DNA of 64,000 bases from Stratiolaelaps scimitus (GCA_019614645.1 JABWDB010000015.1:1860001-1924000), one strand, 5' to 3'; positions 22,840-35,594 are shown, counted from the first letter of the stretch. Program-made: numbers and translations. Notes: a model not told the origin generated them from the sequence alone.

Positions 22840-22881
22840 CATGTCTCTCTCTTTCACTCTCTCTCTATATATATATATATT
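22840..22881. repeat. (CT)n followed by (TA)n
   Basis: Compound microsatellite immediately upstream of a dispersed repeat copy. Confidence 0.85.
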
Positions 22882-22889
22882 ATGAGTAT

Positions 22890-22976
22890 GACAGGTCATC
22901 ATGGTAATACCCAAAAGGTGAAGAGCTGAGGCCAGTCAGATAGGTGAACAGCTGAGGGTCATCTAGAAAAACAGTT
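22890..22976 (+). repeat. Dispersed repeat, family R3 copy 1
   Basis: Contains GACAGGTCATCATGG, AAGAGCTGAGGCC and GAACAGCTGAGGGTCA in that order. The same order recurs at 51525-51632 with the middle part expanded. Both copies lie beside TA-rich sequence. Confidence 0.75.
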
Positions 22977-23077
22977 TTTATTATGAGTATTTATTTGTTA
23001 TTATCAGCAGCAATTCTCGTTTCGTACAGGTGGCGGATGAATTATCAATTTTAACATTGCAGGTGGTTGTTCTGTCA

Positions 23078-23080
<3 letters not shown>

Positions 23081-23111
<31 letters not shown>
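23081..23111. repeat. (TC)n microsatellite
   Basis: About 15 TC units. Confidence 0.95.
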
Positions 23112-23112
<1 letters not shown>

Positions 23113-23114
23113 TC

Positions 23115-24400
23115 TCGTGTAGCAGCAATTGTAAGGATATTACATAGCCGGCTACGTGGTCCGGCTGGGATATCTGCTGTTCTGATCTGCAGCGACCACC
23201 AAGCAGCACAATATTTCAAGAACGCGCCTGCTCTCCTCGGCGAAATGATATATTAGATAATGTAGTCGCAATGCGCAATGTAGCCTGACGCTGACAAACG
23301 TCCCTTCTCCGCTGACGAATCGTACGCTGGCGTGCTCTGTGCGACTTGATTATGCAAATTTGAATTACATAAAAATCAAACAAAACAACCCGGTCCGACG
23401 AGGCAATTCCGGGCAATTGGAAATTGCAAACACTCCCAACTTTACCTTTAACATCTCAGCAATAGCGGAGCGCGCCAATCCGATGCCGCTCGCTAGGGTG
23501 ATGCAGCAAGACAAACAGGAGTTGCCGTTAGCGACATCAAACAAACATCAAAGGCGATCGAACGTATGTGAGGTTCTAGAGCATTGATGGCTCTTCTCGA
23601 TCGACTTTGGCGTTCGGACTCTTCGTTTTTTTCGGGGGGGGAAATTCATGAACGCGTCAAGAAGCACCCGACACGGTCTGGAACTTGACGTTCACGTCCG
23701 GCCAATAACATTCATCAGTTCGCTTCGTTCGATTCGCCCTGGCAGAGTGAATTTCCGCGCTGATTCGACTGACCCACAACCAACTTGGACGGAACGCTCG
23801 TCGAGGACGAGAAGCTGTCCCGGCTAGACGAGACAAAACTAGTTTTCAGTGAATATCGCGCGATATAAGTTAAGGTTCACATATACAGGAATAGTGGCAA
23901 TGTGTACTATAAATGCAAAAATACGAAAGGGCGCAAAAAAAAGGTAGCAAGGTTGATCTATGACTGAATAGGTTAGGGCCTGTGGATAAGGGTTAGTGAC
24001 AGTCAGGTATGGATGCGTTGCGTCCGAGTTAGTCGCAATTATTATATATGCCGAAGGGATCTGTGGAAGGATTATTTCGGCCTAGTGAAAAATGATTGTT
24101 CCCATTTTAAAAATTATGCTTTGCTTTGTATTAAGACCTGTCTACCAGGTCCAATTAGCCGTGCAGCAATGACATATTGATGTCCTACGTGAGATGCATC
24201 AAGGCACTCCGACGTTACAGCTCAGTGACACTGAGATACCGACTCTTCGTCGCTTACGTCCGCTACGCGAAATTTAGGCAGATATTGTAATGGCCCAGAA
24301 TAACATTGTCTTGTTATGTATTTATTTTATCACTAGTTCAGCAGCCGTTATCAGTCGATAGGTAGTTTCAGCCTATCCTTCCAAATCAGTGGGTATCATA
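23115..24400. other. Intergenic, no supported gene
   Basis: Short ORFs only (for example 23339-23587, plus), with no recognisable motif or splice context. Confidence 0.45.
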
Positions 24401-24403
24401 TGA

Positions 24404-24512
24404 CGTAAAAGGTAAAGCTTTATTGGTTTATTAAAGGAGCTGCAATCTTACAATGCTTACGCTCTCATCACATCATATTTCATCACGCAGCGCGGCTCGA
24501 ACCTGCTACTAT
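24404..24512 (-). repeat. tRNA-derived SINE copy: B-box plus conserved tail
   Basis: Read on the minus strand, a B-box GCAGGTTCGAGCC (about 24505-24493) is followed by GAGCGTAAGCATTG, GATTGCAGCTCC and TTTAATAAACCAATAAAGC. It is the clearest copy linking a tRNA-like head to the family tail. Confidence 0.65.
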
Positions 24513-24698
24513 AGAATATATAGGTGACATACATAGTGTACGCAGGTAGATTCTTTCATCGATGTTGAACTATATACGTATCATGGTCAGCTTTAAACCT
24601 GCGGGCTATAGCTCTTTCCAGCCAGAGCGACCGCCTAAAACCGTTATATTTCATAGTAAAATATAGACATTATAAAACCCAACATTACACTAAAGCAA

Positions 24699-24716
24699 TA
24701 TATATATATATATATA
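24699..24716. repeat. (TA)n microsatellite
   Basis: About 9 TA units. Confidence 0.9.
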
Positions 24717-24726
24717 AAGTTGACAT

Positions 24727-24763
24727 GTCGAAAGCAGTATCGTGGACGTTAAATGTTGGCTGA
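24727..24763 (-). repeat. Dispersed repeat, family R2 copy
   Basis: On the minus strand it reads GCCAACATTTAACGTCCACG followed by ATACTGCTTTCG, nearly identical to 45568-45604 (+) and similar to 56300-56332 (+). Confidence 0.7.
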
Positions 24764-24780
24764 GATTATCGACAACTAAG

Positions 24781-24832
24781 GTGTATTATATTGCAGTTCC
24801 GAAAATAAACTTGATTTTTCAAACTTGAGAGT
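24781..24832 (+). repeat. SINE-type 3' tail (subfamily with AAAATAAAC)
   Basis: TATTATATTGCAGTTCCGAA then AATAAACTTGATTTTTCAAA. It is the sister of the minus-strand copy at 6511-6565 and lies about 20 bp from the R2 copy. Confidence 0.6.
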
Positions 24833-24853
24833 CTGCCCAGAAAAATGACTTTA

Positions 24854-24855
<2 letters not shown>

Positions 24856-24887
<32 letters not shown>
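24856..24887. repeat. (TA)n microsatellite
   Basis: About 15 TA units. Confidence 0.95.
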
Positions 24888-24888
<1 letters not shown>

Positions 24889-24889
24889 C

Positions 24890-25620
24890 GCTTAAACTGA
24901 ACGTGCGCTACCTCTGGCGGTGCGAGGTGAAGCTCTAACGTTATTCCTGTAAGCATCGCCCGTTCCTTCCCGTGTGAGCCATGATAGCTCTACCGTAGCC
25001 TAACCTCGAAAGCTATTCTATTCCGCTGCGACCGCACAAACAGCTTCGGCAGCGCATTTCCATCGGAAAGTCCACCGACGCGAACGAAAGCCAAACAGAG
25101 AGCTAATGCCGGAGATGGGGTCCGACGAACTTTAGCGTTCGATCTGTCAGCGAGGCGAAGACTGTTTATACAAAAACAGATTGACTGTGTGTACAGAACC
25201 TGCCAGGAGTGGGGCGCCTGACTCACTTCGAGAGGACCTCGATAGGATCAGGAGACAGTTTTCCCAGGACGACGTTTTGTGACCAGAGCAAACGCACGCA
25301 AGCCCACGTACCGGATGGATGGCGGAGGGGTAGCCAACTCGTCTGGCATACGCTGAATTTATGTGGCAGTGATCCAGCGAGTTAGGAGATTTGCACCGAT
25401 ATTATTCGCAAACGTACTGGCCCGCCTGCTCGGACAAGCGGAAAGGCGCAACACCTGTTGAATTGTACCTCTATCGTGATCGCTGATCGAGCTGTCTTAG
25501 GAAACAATGGAGATGCGAGCAATCAGCAACTTCGACGGCAGAGTCTCGCGCGCGAATATGAACTACATGCACGCTGTGACTGAGTGTCATTCATTTTAAA
25601 TACAACGCTCATGCATAGAT
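24890..25620. other. Intergenic, GC-richer, no supported gene
   Basis: A minus-strand ORF (24990-25226) and plus-strand fragments have no recognisable domain. Confidence 0.4.
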
Positions 25621-25628
25621 AGAAACAA

Positions 25629-25630
25629 TG

Positions 25631-25669
<39 letters not shown>

Positions 25670-25681
25670 TAATAATAATAA
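25629..25681. repeat. (ATA)n microsatellite
   Basis: About 17 trinucleotide units with one phase slip. Confidence 0.95.
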
Positions 25682-25689
25682 GCGACATC

Positions 25690-28600
25690 CTGTTCCACTT
25701 ATTATGTTTGTTTAACAAATTCAGCAGGTGATTCGCTTTGTGCACATGCACACAAGCTCTATACGACTGTAAATCTCATTTTATTATTTGTTTTTTTTTA
25801 TTCACGTGATTCGGCTGTCGAATCATGCTGGAGGCGAGGGTAGCACGAAATACAAAATGGAGTGGATGTCTCATAAAATATTGAAAGTTCACAGCCTCTC
25901 ATGAGGCTTCCTTCATAGCGTGTTTAGGATGACACCGGAAATGACAAATGACATTCGATCAATTATAATATTTCTTATAGAATGCGTTCGTTTGCGGTAA
26001 AAATACATGGCAAAGTTTTGTGTTGTGCTATATATTTATTATAAGCTTAACGAAATCGCCGGGACGCTCCATCATAATCAGTCGCAATGCCGAGTTAGCT
26101 ATTCATCTTGTTGCCACTCTAGAGGATAGTTTACATTACAGAGCAGTCCGCCGCGCCGACATTCGGCCCTCTTGAGAAGATCGGTGACTGATAAACTTCT
26201 CTGCAACAACGCATCGAACGACGCCTACTCGATGATCGCGAGACAACAATGAGTTGCCACTCGCGTGGCGAAAGCTACGATCTCATCAGATCACTCTCTG
26301 GCCACTATCGGCACACATCCATTTGCACATGCCGCGTGAGCGATGTGAGCTGCCGTAACGCGGCGCGGGAGGGATGCTTAAACACTCGTATCAAGAGGCG
26401 AGCCCCGCTGATGGCTTCGGTGTGCACACATGGTAACGCCACGCACAAACACACACACACGCACACAGACATGCATCGTAGCTAGGATACGAGCGCTAAA
26501 TTTGCATGCTGAACTCGGCATGCTTTTTTCCCGTAAACGAACTAGTTTGTTTGAAGGGGACGCAGGGGCAACCTGCACCTCGGAGTCGCCGTTCGACAAC
26601 GCCGAGTGCCTATTGCCGATAAAACGACTCGTTCTCGAAATTGTCTCGCGTAATGTCGAGGTAGAGAATGGAAGGGCGTACATTTCTCTGTTTCGTGGAG
26701 GAAATGCGAAACTCTGAAGAAGCCGAACCTGCTGCAATGGTGCCTGGGTATGTTACCTGCCTATTATTTCACAATTGACGCTCGACTGTCTCTCATCTGA
26801 GGCCTCGGCACAGCCGGTCAGCATTGCTTGAGAGAGACGGTCATGCTGGACTTAACTGAGCTTTCTATAAACAAATCTGTACGACGGTAGGGTAATGCTA
26901 CAACCCCAGCTAAATCACGATTTCTAGGGATTCGACCGGCGATCACAAACCGTCTTGGTGTTCGTGGTTTCTACGCCAAGCGTACTCGAAGGGATGTGCA
27001 TCACAGAACACGAGACCCTGCCCTAGACAAAATAGTCTAGCCAACTTACAAACAAGCATGTGCTATTCACCCTCCAGTAAATAGCATTGCGCAGAAAAGA
27101 TGTAAGTACCAAATGACTTACACAACTATTATGACAATTAATTTATCGAAGTGTCCCATATATACGTTTGGATATATGTACATACCTCTTGACGATTTCT
27201 ATTCCTCTACTTATTTTATCTCCATTGTTTTCTCAGCGTCCCAGCGACGAAGTCCGTTTACGAACCTTTGCATAACTCTCACGGTATTTATTTGCACACA
27301 TTAATAACTCTCTCTCTCTCTCAGTCTCTCCCATTCGTTGGGTCCTCATGTTACTGTGTTTGCCGTTTATTGCGTCCGCGACGTAATGCACCATTGGGAT
27401 AGTGCATGCATGGCCACCGACAATGCGAGCGTCTTATGTTGTTATCGGAAGGAGGCAGCAAACGCCACGCTCGACCGAAGACGGTTGCTGTGTGAAGCAG
27501 CGACGAAAGAAGAAGCTCCGGAAATGGAGGAAGGCTCTTGCGACGGCCCACACGCGAACGCCAAGCAGCTCTCGCGACTAGCAGAGCCTCGGCCTGGCGA
27601 GCCCCCAGGCCTTCGCGTGTCTCATCTCGCACGAAATAGGTGCTCACGAGAGCAGGAACGAGCAGGCCCTGCTCGCCCGCCTCCCCGCTCGACAATCCCG
27701 TCAGCCGACCTAGCCTTATGCCAGCAACGAGCTTTCGTCTGGGATTGCGCTGCATCGGGCCTGCGAGAGACAGAGCGAGTGTAGGCACAGAGCGTAGCGG
27801 TGGCGTATGCTCCCTGCTACGATGAGACTCTGACAATGGGCGGAACTCGAATGTCGCCGCCGAACGACAACGTGAACGATAAGCTATTGTCTATGTCATC
27901 CTCCAACGGGTGCACTCCATCCTGCGTCCGGCCAACGCCGCCGGTACCCCCCCCCCCCGTCAGCGCGCAGCCTACGGCAACGCTGAGCCTCATCGCTGGC
28001 GGCTCCGCTGGCTTCGAGCCAGCTGTTCTTATTTACGCTATACGCGCTACCATGCGCGAGCTGGTGAGCAGCTCCACTACGGCGGCCGGCACCATGTATA
28101 TATAGCAGAGATCACATCATCTTGGGCATCATGATCATCTGGCCGCCCTTCATCATCTTCCGGATCTTGCAGGATTCTACGGCACTGCCACCGGAAGGAC
28201 GCAAGACAACCCAAACCTAGCAGCGGCCCCTCTCGCTTCCTCTACATCTGGCGCGCGTGTGTGCAAAACGGGAGACAGATGACATCACTCTCGTTATAGG
28301 ATCCACCGCCCGCAGTCACTGACCGAGGCTCCAGTTTGGGGGGGAAGGGATTCGAGGAGTTCGCATATGTAAGGTCCTATGTGCATTTGCCCCTATGAAA
28401 CAGGCGACGGACGGAAGTTGAGTCGAGGTGTAATAGCTTAGTGGCACGTATTTCTCTGATAGTAATGTATGATATATAAATGAATATCATAGGAATGTTT
28501 GTGGGGAGGCATGGGTGTTAGATTAGTGAAGTCATGTCGCAATTTTCGCAGTTGTTTTCACAATGTCTGTCTTTTTTTATGAGGCTGGCAAGTACTGGCA

Positions 28601-28780
28601 AATGTGACAAAGCAAAAATGTTACGCGTTGTGCTTCAGGTGATCAACCCCCACGCTGTTTTGATATCTTTGGGAACTTCACTTCCCAATTAAAAGAAATA
28701 GTTTCTGCTTGTCAAGGCATCCACTGAGCTATCGCGCGACGCCATTGTATAAAGTAATTATGACCTCTTCTAATTAAAAA
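25690..28780. other. Mixed region with a GC-rich block at 27.4-28.3 kb
   Basis: (CA)n-like run at 26448-26470; (CT)n at 27308-27322. The GC-rich block is open on both strands (plus 27338-27784, minus 27351-27836). An ATG in good Kozak context (27836) opens a frame that could end at a GTGAGC donor (28064), but no other exon supports it. Confidence 0.35.
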
Positions 28781-28785
28781 AAACA

Positions 28786-28814
28786 AATATATATGTATAT
28801 ATATATATATATAT
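28786..28814. repeat. (TA)n microsatellite
   Basis: TA units with one TG interruption, immediately before the ORF at 28813. Confidence 0.9.
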
Positions 28815-29034
28815 GAAGAACAATTTTGATGTTGCGCAGCTTGCCCTTAATAAAATGACGATCTTTATCTTCGGCGTAATCGACTACGGAATTGCAGCCA
28901 CAGTTGTAGCAGCGCTGATAGATCTGTTTGTGCGGCTGAATTTTCTGAACGATATCAACCAGCCAAAAACGTCATCGACAGGCTTAATTTATGAGATTGC
29001 GCCATTTCTGAATAAGCGTCTTGCCAGTGTATGA
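28813..29034 (+). CDS. Short membrane-type ORF, possibly a receptor M4 remnant
   Basis: A 73-codon ORF from an ATG embedded in a TA microsatellite. It contains one hydrophobic helix (IFIFGVIDYGIAATVVAALI) preceded by DVAQLALNKMT and followed by DLFVRL and a polar tail. That arrangement (L-x-L-N before the helix, charged end after it) resembles the M4 end of ionotropic receptors, but it is short and I found no S1, M1 or M3 sequence upstream. It may equally be a chance ORF. No splice acceptor is visible; the microsatellite occupies that place. Confidence 0.2.
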   Translation: MKNNFDVAQLALNKMTIFIFGVIDYGIAATVVAALIDLFVRLNFLNDINQPKTSSTGLIYEIAPFLNKRLASV

Positions 29035-29039
29035 GTCTC

Positions 29040-30075
29040 AGCCCTCTTCGAGCTCTAACCGTCGACGCATTCGCTTATCGCTGTTAGTATGTTAACTCAT
29101 TTGAAGCAAATCTGTGCCTCTCAAAGTGTTTCTTTGTATCTCACGGAAACAGTCAATATAGTCCTTCAATAAAGTCCTACTAGCCGAATCGCCATTAACA
29201 CTCGCGAGGTGGCGAGTGCACCGGAACTTGACAATTGAGCTGGCAAAAGGACACGCAAAATTTATCTCCCTCTCCGCCCGCGTCTGTCGACAACTGACGA
29301 GGGGCTCTGTTATCGTCTCCAATGTTCCCCGGATTTTGATCGGGGTGTGTTATTACCTAGGAAGGGAGCTGGTCTCGAACTCGCGTTTGAACTCGATCTA
29401 TCTAAAAGTAGAAGAGAAATGCAATTTCCGTCGTATTGAAAATTAATATCGGATATTGCAAAGCTCCACACCGTAATTAGTGCACTGATATTACCCTTGT
29501 TCGTTGTGAGCAAGCTCAGTTTTATAGGTTTACATGAAGACCAATACGATTCGATAGTACACACGACCCGGTTTCCGCTTCCCTGGCGTGCGTGTGCGTT
29601 CTTATTGTTCAACACAATTGAAATAGGCGTCCCAATCCGGCGAAGGATCACTGTAGGGAGAGCAACAGATATATCGGCTCAGCGATATATGACGAAAGTG
29701 AAGCGTCTGTCGTATTTACGGTAACGTCGACACCGTCCAGACCTTCTCCACGAGGGCTTCACCCCGTGTTGCCTAACTCATGTCCTGACCCGCGGCGTAC
29801 ACACGGTGCTTTCCTGTTGAATGTATGTACACCATGGAATGACAAAGAAACACGATGTAAAACAGATCAATTTCGAAAGTGACAATAAGCACCACTAGGT
29901 AATAGAGGTTAACCCAAGAGAGAGAGAAGTTGTATAAGCTAAGTAAACTTAATGCTAAGTCATTACCCAAGAGATTCTATCTTGATGCTGGCAGGTGACT
30001 GAGACTTATAGAAAGCGGAAATACGAACGAGTTGTTTTGGACACGTTACGCTGATTGATTTGAGGCAAAGCAATA
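29040..30075. other. Intergenic, no supported gene
   Basis: Overlapping short ORFs on both strands at 29092-29724 show no recognisable motif. Confidence 0.4.
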
Positions 30076-30079
30076 CATA

Positions 30080-30112
30080 TCTATATATATATATATATTT
30101 TTTTTTTTTTTC
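30080..30112. repeat. (TA)n followed by a T tract
   Basis: About 9 TA units then about 12 T. Confidence 0.9.
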
Positions 30113-30114
30113 TG

Positions 30115-33100
30115 TGAATAATTGCGATGTGGGGTTGTTGATGAAGTCATAAGGCTATCGTGCGATCTGGCTTTTGTAGACCACGCGAGCGTGATGTTTG
30201 AGATCCGAAAAATGGTGACCTATGCCAAGTCAGGATGAGGCCGGAGGAATCTCTGGTGGATGTCTGAAGTTAATCTGACCTGCTTATCGATAATCTGATC
30301 AGGTTGTGGGCGCGGAAGGCTAAGGGATATCTATATGATAGATTTCCGTTCGCTTATACTGATGAGGCATTATTAGACACATTCAACGCATGTCTCGTCA
30401 TACGTTTAGGATTGACTGACTCACAATCAGCTACGTTTACCATGAAAGCCATCCCCAATTTTAGTGGTTAAGGTTTTTTGAAGCTAGTTGGTTTGTCAGG
30501 TGGCTGGTTACACACCCCCTAGAGGACTCCCGCCTCCATAGCCACCACCATGCTATCTTCAGCATCTGTAATCGCATTTTACGCCGGGACTAGGAATTAA
30601 TATGGCGATCCGTCGACGAGCTTGATCAAAATACGAGAATCAATATGGACATGAACGGATCGTGTGCGCCCTTGAAGCAAGCGGGGCGACCACTGCAGCT
30701 ATGTGGCTAAACTTGTCATCGTCTAAGGCCTGGATCTACATTAGACTGTCTTGAAAGACGTACGCATGAAAGGGAATCGAATTGGGAACCAGCCTATTTG
30801 GAAAATTCTTGCCATATTGATCACTTCGCCGTAAACGTCGATGGAAGTGGATATAAACACAAGGTTCATACAGACTTAAGCCGCATTGCCAAAGCGAGAG
30901 ATCCTTGCACGATTCACGGCAATCGAGTTTATGGCGCACGTCGTACCGGCGTCATCTCGCTACTATCGACAGTGTATCAAGAGCAGTGCTGGTCACGAAA
31001 AGGTTGTGTTAGATATCATCGCCGATCGAGGGATTGGCTTTGATCAATTCTCGACTGTACCCGCTAGATCGTATATGCAAGTCAATGGCGGCGGCGTGGC
31101 ACTATTGCCGAGGATTTTGAACTATACGGTCTCCGGTTCAAATCCCACAGGACAAATATATCTTGAAGCAATACGAAAGTGCTTGCGGACCATGGCCCAC
31201 GTAACAATACCTTCAGGGTTAAAAAAACAAACATATAATGAAAAAACATATTTACCGGCAACGCTGCCTAGCACTCAGAACCCGACCCTGTCGATTAGCG
31301 GGGTGAAGCTGCCGTTTACTTACGAGAACATGATTGGCCAACGTATTTTCTAATAAAAATTTGGCGCGACTGCGGTTGCGGGCGCAAACATTGTCTGTTC
31401 CTCGATTTCATTTAGCAATTTCGAGCATGATAAGTTATTGTATGTCGCTTTAATTATACAACAGCAACAACAACGACAACAACAACATATTAATTGTGAA
31501 TCTTCTTTCATAAACTACTACGAGCGACAAAAAATACGACAATATTCTGTGATTGTAGTTAGTAAGTATATATGATAGGTATCGTTCAGTAGGTATTGCA
31601 ATCCGTCCCACATCGGGTGACGCCAAAAGCATGTGGACGCTATACGCTACGATGGAGGTGTTCGTTATCAACATATGACATCGCTTTTTGCAGCAATCTT
31701 GATGGAGCCTATTTGAGATTTTCAAATTGAAGCCGATTCAAGATCTCCAGCTTATTGACACACGTATCCGTATGTCAGCATCTCTATGAGAGGTGTCTGG
31801 AGGAAGAACCCACACCCTTATGAGTCCAGAGCAGTATGCTAGTTAAAGGTTTTTCAAGCCACGACTCAAGCTCAGTCTCATCTCACTTAAGCTGACTCCC
31901 TACGGATCTTCCGCCACGCGGTCACGTCAGCCAATCTGATAAAGCTTAGCGTCGTTGTTTTGTGAGCTAAACTGCGTGTGAAAGCATCCTGTGGTTTCTA
32001 TTACGGCGTCGTTAGACGGCGACCTTTTCAGGCTGCCAGACCCACTCGTCCTGTCCTCATCAGCGTTATACCTATGTGCTATATAGCACTTTTCTTTTTG
32101 CCACAATGAGCTTATTGATTTGAGTGTCACGCAATTAGCGCCCACGTGTGTGTTTGTATGTACCCACGCGCGAGTGCACAGTCTGCCCAGACTTCACCAG
32201 CGGCGTCTTCGTCTATCAAAACAGCACGCTGGGTAGGGAGCAGGCATATCCTCCGCGAGCGGTATATTCGTTGCATAAGGTCTCTCCTAATCATAGCGCG
32301 GTGTACGAACAGAGGCCGTGCCCGGACAGACACGCGGCTGACGTCACGCTGCGACAGGATCGCGTAAGCTGTGGCCGAGGTTGTGCTGTCCAGTGAACGG
32401 GGGATAGTCATTTGCATAATGCTAGGAGCGCATGTAGCGTGGTGGGCGTCGCACTGGTCTCATCGAGCTGCACGTGTGCGTTATCTCTTCGGCCGTAAGC
32501 AGTGGTGGCTTGAGTGACCAGACCATTGGGTATGTAAGAGTGGAATCGACCGAGTGAGCTTAGCATCGCCGATGTAACTCGACGATGTAACTCGTAATGG
32601 AGGACCATGGTGAGCGAAGAGATTAATGCTACATCCTCATTAGAGTTTTCCTGAACTTCATGACATCGGTAGGATGATTATTATGGCCGCGATAGTTAGA
32701 GAGGTAAAGTTCAACTGCAATTGTCTCGTGGATCCAACATGTCTATGCAATCCGCCTGCACGAACTAGTCACCTCACATCATCACGTGGACATAATAGGT
32801 CCGGCCAAACAGTTGATAATATCATGATGCCAACACTCCGGGCGCAATGAACACGTAACTACAATAATATATAGGGTTTCGAGCCGTTTTGACGTTTCCT
32901 CATCGATTCGTCAAAGGGACTCAGATCCATTTACGAAGCCACCTAATGAGTTAGTTTATTGTAAGCTTTGTCGAGTCTGCTGCTGCTGAGCGTCATAACG
33001 AAAGTGGTGATTGCAACAAGGGGCCATTTCTCTCCATTTTGTTCTACAGAAACGTGTTTGGACACTCCTGTGGGCCAGAAACATAAGTACCTGCATGCTT

Positions 33101-34280
33101 ATAGAGCGCATCGTCGCCACAGACATGAGTGTTTCTACCGGGGAGAAGCCGTAGCTAACCACCGCCACCAGCGGCACCGAATGCGTGTGGCACAAGTCAC
33201 ACTTCGCGTTAGCCGTCGTACTCGGGACCGCTGCTCGAGAGTCCTGCCACAGGCAGATGGATTAAGACGGCGCCGCCCTTTGCGCAAGGTAAAGAACATT
33301 ACCTCATCAGCATCAGTGGGCTTTACCATACGCCAGTCGCCAGGCTCGAGTCGTCAAGTGCTGTCCGGTTAAAACCTCCGTTCGCGGCCGTGGCGGGAGG
33401 GCGGTTCGCCTCCAGCCAACGGCACAACGTAATGAAACCAGAACGGACGAGAGAACAAGAGAGCGTCCCGTAGTGCGCGAACCGTTGTTTTCAAATGGAT
33501 TTGCTGCAAAGTGTTTGTAAGTGTTTGTAAGCGTATGTGTCTCTCTGCTAAGTCTCCATCCGGACTTCCTAGGCTTGAGTGCGGAATTCACTACAAACGT
33601 GGTGAACGGAGGGCCGTTAAGTGCCACTACCCACCCCCACGTAGCACTGCGGGGCGCTCAACCAACTTGTTTATAACTTGTCTTGGCTACGTGGCAACAC
33701 ATGTACACCTCATCGCGGTTAGCAGCCCGCCGGCGCTTGCGTCGACGTACGCGCGCGCATGACGGCAAAGCTATGTCTCCCACTCTCCTGGAATGAACAG
33801 CTGAAGTAACGCCCCGTCACGGCAAAGGACTGCGAAATAAACTCCGACGCCGTGTGCCTGGACAACACGGTGGGCCGCGCCGTCTGACAAAAATGCTACA
33901 AGTGCTGCTGGCTAACGGTTAGTATTAGATGCCACGATGATCGCTGTCTTTCAAGTGGTTAGCTGACTCCGCGTAGCTGTACAAGGCCGTCTGGAGGCAG
34001 CGGTCTGGCGGCCGAGTTTAATTTTCTGAAAGCGGCGCGGACCGCTTGTTTCCCGTTTGCTAACATCGCGACGTTCGCTACAACAACTACACACCCAATA
34101 GTATGCATATAATACTTCAGCAGTGTGAGCTGCTGTTAGCGGCATACTGAGCAGCAGGTTGGGGCTGCGCAGAGGCACTACAGGGAACAAGTCGACGTCA
34201 TGTGTACGGCGGTTTCCCGAAGAACGATGTTAGGGTACGATGAAACGTAAATTAGAGGATTGTGCAATCGCCTTTAGCCG
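30115..34280. other. Intergenic, several short ORFs, no supported gene
   Basis: The ORF at 30886-31353 begins at TTG and contains a tRNA B-box-like GGTTCAAATCCC (31134-31145), so it is more likely repeat sequence. A CAA-rich run lies at 31460-31488. Near 33140-33155 one frame reads STGEKP, like a zinc-finger linker, but no finger Cys/His pattern surrounds it. The GC-richer part at 32100-33900 is otherwise unassigned. Confidence 0.4.
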
Positions 34281-34287
34281 TAAGAAG

Positions 34288-34308
34288 GAAGAGAGAGAGA
34301 GAGAGAGA
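34288..34308. repeat. (GA)n microsatellite
   Basis: About 10 GA units. Confidence 0.9.
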
Positions 34309-34309
34309 T

Positions 34310-35590
34310 AAAATCTTGTGAAATTGGCTCGTTCTGTAGTGTCTCGATTGTGTTCGACGCGGGCTAAGAGTCACCCGAGCCGGTTTGTGTAGCGGCTTTT
34401 GGCGCGTCCCGAGGGAGGAATTACTACATTTGTGTTGGTAGAAGGCTCGACAGAGTCAAATGTCACGGCTCGAACAGCACGATTCGAACAGCGTGGCTGA
34501 TTGTTGTTGATGATTTAACAACAGCAAATAAACAACACGCACTATATCGTATTATAGGCTGTGTGCATAGCAAGCGAATACTAAATAGTACTTTGAGCAA
34601 ATTTTATGTGTTACTTTTCTTTCACATGCTTGTCATGATTTACGGGCTTCTGACGAGGAGGTGATAAACGATACACAAGTAAGACCCATGTATTGGCTAT
34701 CCTGTGCTCAACACTCAGGAGATGTTCATCGGGGCTGCATAGTAAACATGCGCAATAGAAAAATAAACATCAGCTTACGTAATCAGCTCATCGAATTAAG
34801 GTCATCCGTAAAGCGGATGGTGGGACTGACAGCCCACCACAGTTGCGAGTGAAGCCTTTTTTTGCTGTGTAGCTCTCAGTCGCATAATATTATGCAATGC
34901 ATTCTACAATATGTGGAGGTTATATTTAATAAAAGAAAAAAATAATAATATCATAGTAATCATATTTATAATTTGGCATTTGGGCCAGCTAACTTGCCAG
35001 ATGATGTCGAGTTAAACATCCATAAACAGCACGATCGTTAGATTTCCGCAATGACTACGCTGAGAGCGTTTACGTCACTCTCTTATTTATTCGAGAATTC
35101 ACTTGCAAGAACAAGCTGCCCTCACTGCCCACAGCCTGTTCGGGTTATGCAGTATCGAAGAGATACTGCAGTTCAGTATCTCCGGATACATGAATATCAT
35201 CATATTTCTACTCCAGCAGCAGCAACATCAGGTCTAACCTAATCCGCGGACAACCGTACATGGCATGGCCCATCCCCACCCTGGGGCCCATCTCCCCGGA
35301 ACTTTAATTTCTGTTCCGATCTTGTTGTGCCGAATAAATGGTGGTGACGCTGTAAGGCGTCTTCAATGTGCCTGTCAAGTCTACTAATTATCGACTTCTT
35401 AAAGACCTTACACAAGGAATTTTACTTCGGAGAGTACTGGGAACTTTTGCTGCGCCGCAACCCCGGCCAGCCTTAGAGTCCTCGAGGACCTCCAGAGCCT
35501 CCAGAGTACTGACGTGGTTCAGTGGTGACCAAATGCCTGATGAGATCATCTTCAATCGCTCGGGGAGAGCAAAGCTGCTCACCGGAATAG
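34310..35590. other. Intergenic, possibly LINE-derived at its right end
   Basis: From 35360 an open plus-strand frame containing NYRLLKDLTQGILL leads towards the reverse transcriptase fragment. It may be the degraded fingers region of that copy. Nothing else is recognised. Confidence 0.4.
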
Positions 35591-35594
35591 GATA

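Noticed and set aside
27338..27836. 148-codon plus and 161-codon minus ORFs
   Set aside because: Both strands are open over the same DNA, and neither starts or ends at convincing gene signals.
27836..28063. Kozak ATG followed by a GTGAGC donor (possible first exon)
   Set aside because: The peptide is low complexity around a poly-C run, and no second exon or promoter element supports it.
31134..31145. Possible tRNA gene around GGTTCAAATCCC
   Set aside because: The T-arm stem does not pair and no acceptor or anticodon arm could be formed.
30886..31353. 155-codon plus-strand ORF
   Set aside because: It starts at TTG, has no ATG context or motif, and contains a tRNA B-box-like string that suggests repeat origin.
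33140..33155. Zinc-finger linker STGEKP
   Set aside because: A stop follows immediately and no C2H2 spacing exists before it; a six-residue match is weak evidence.
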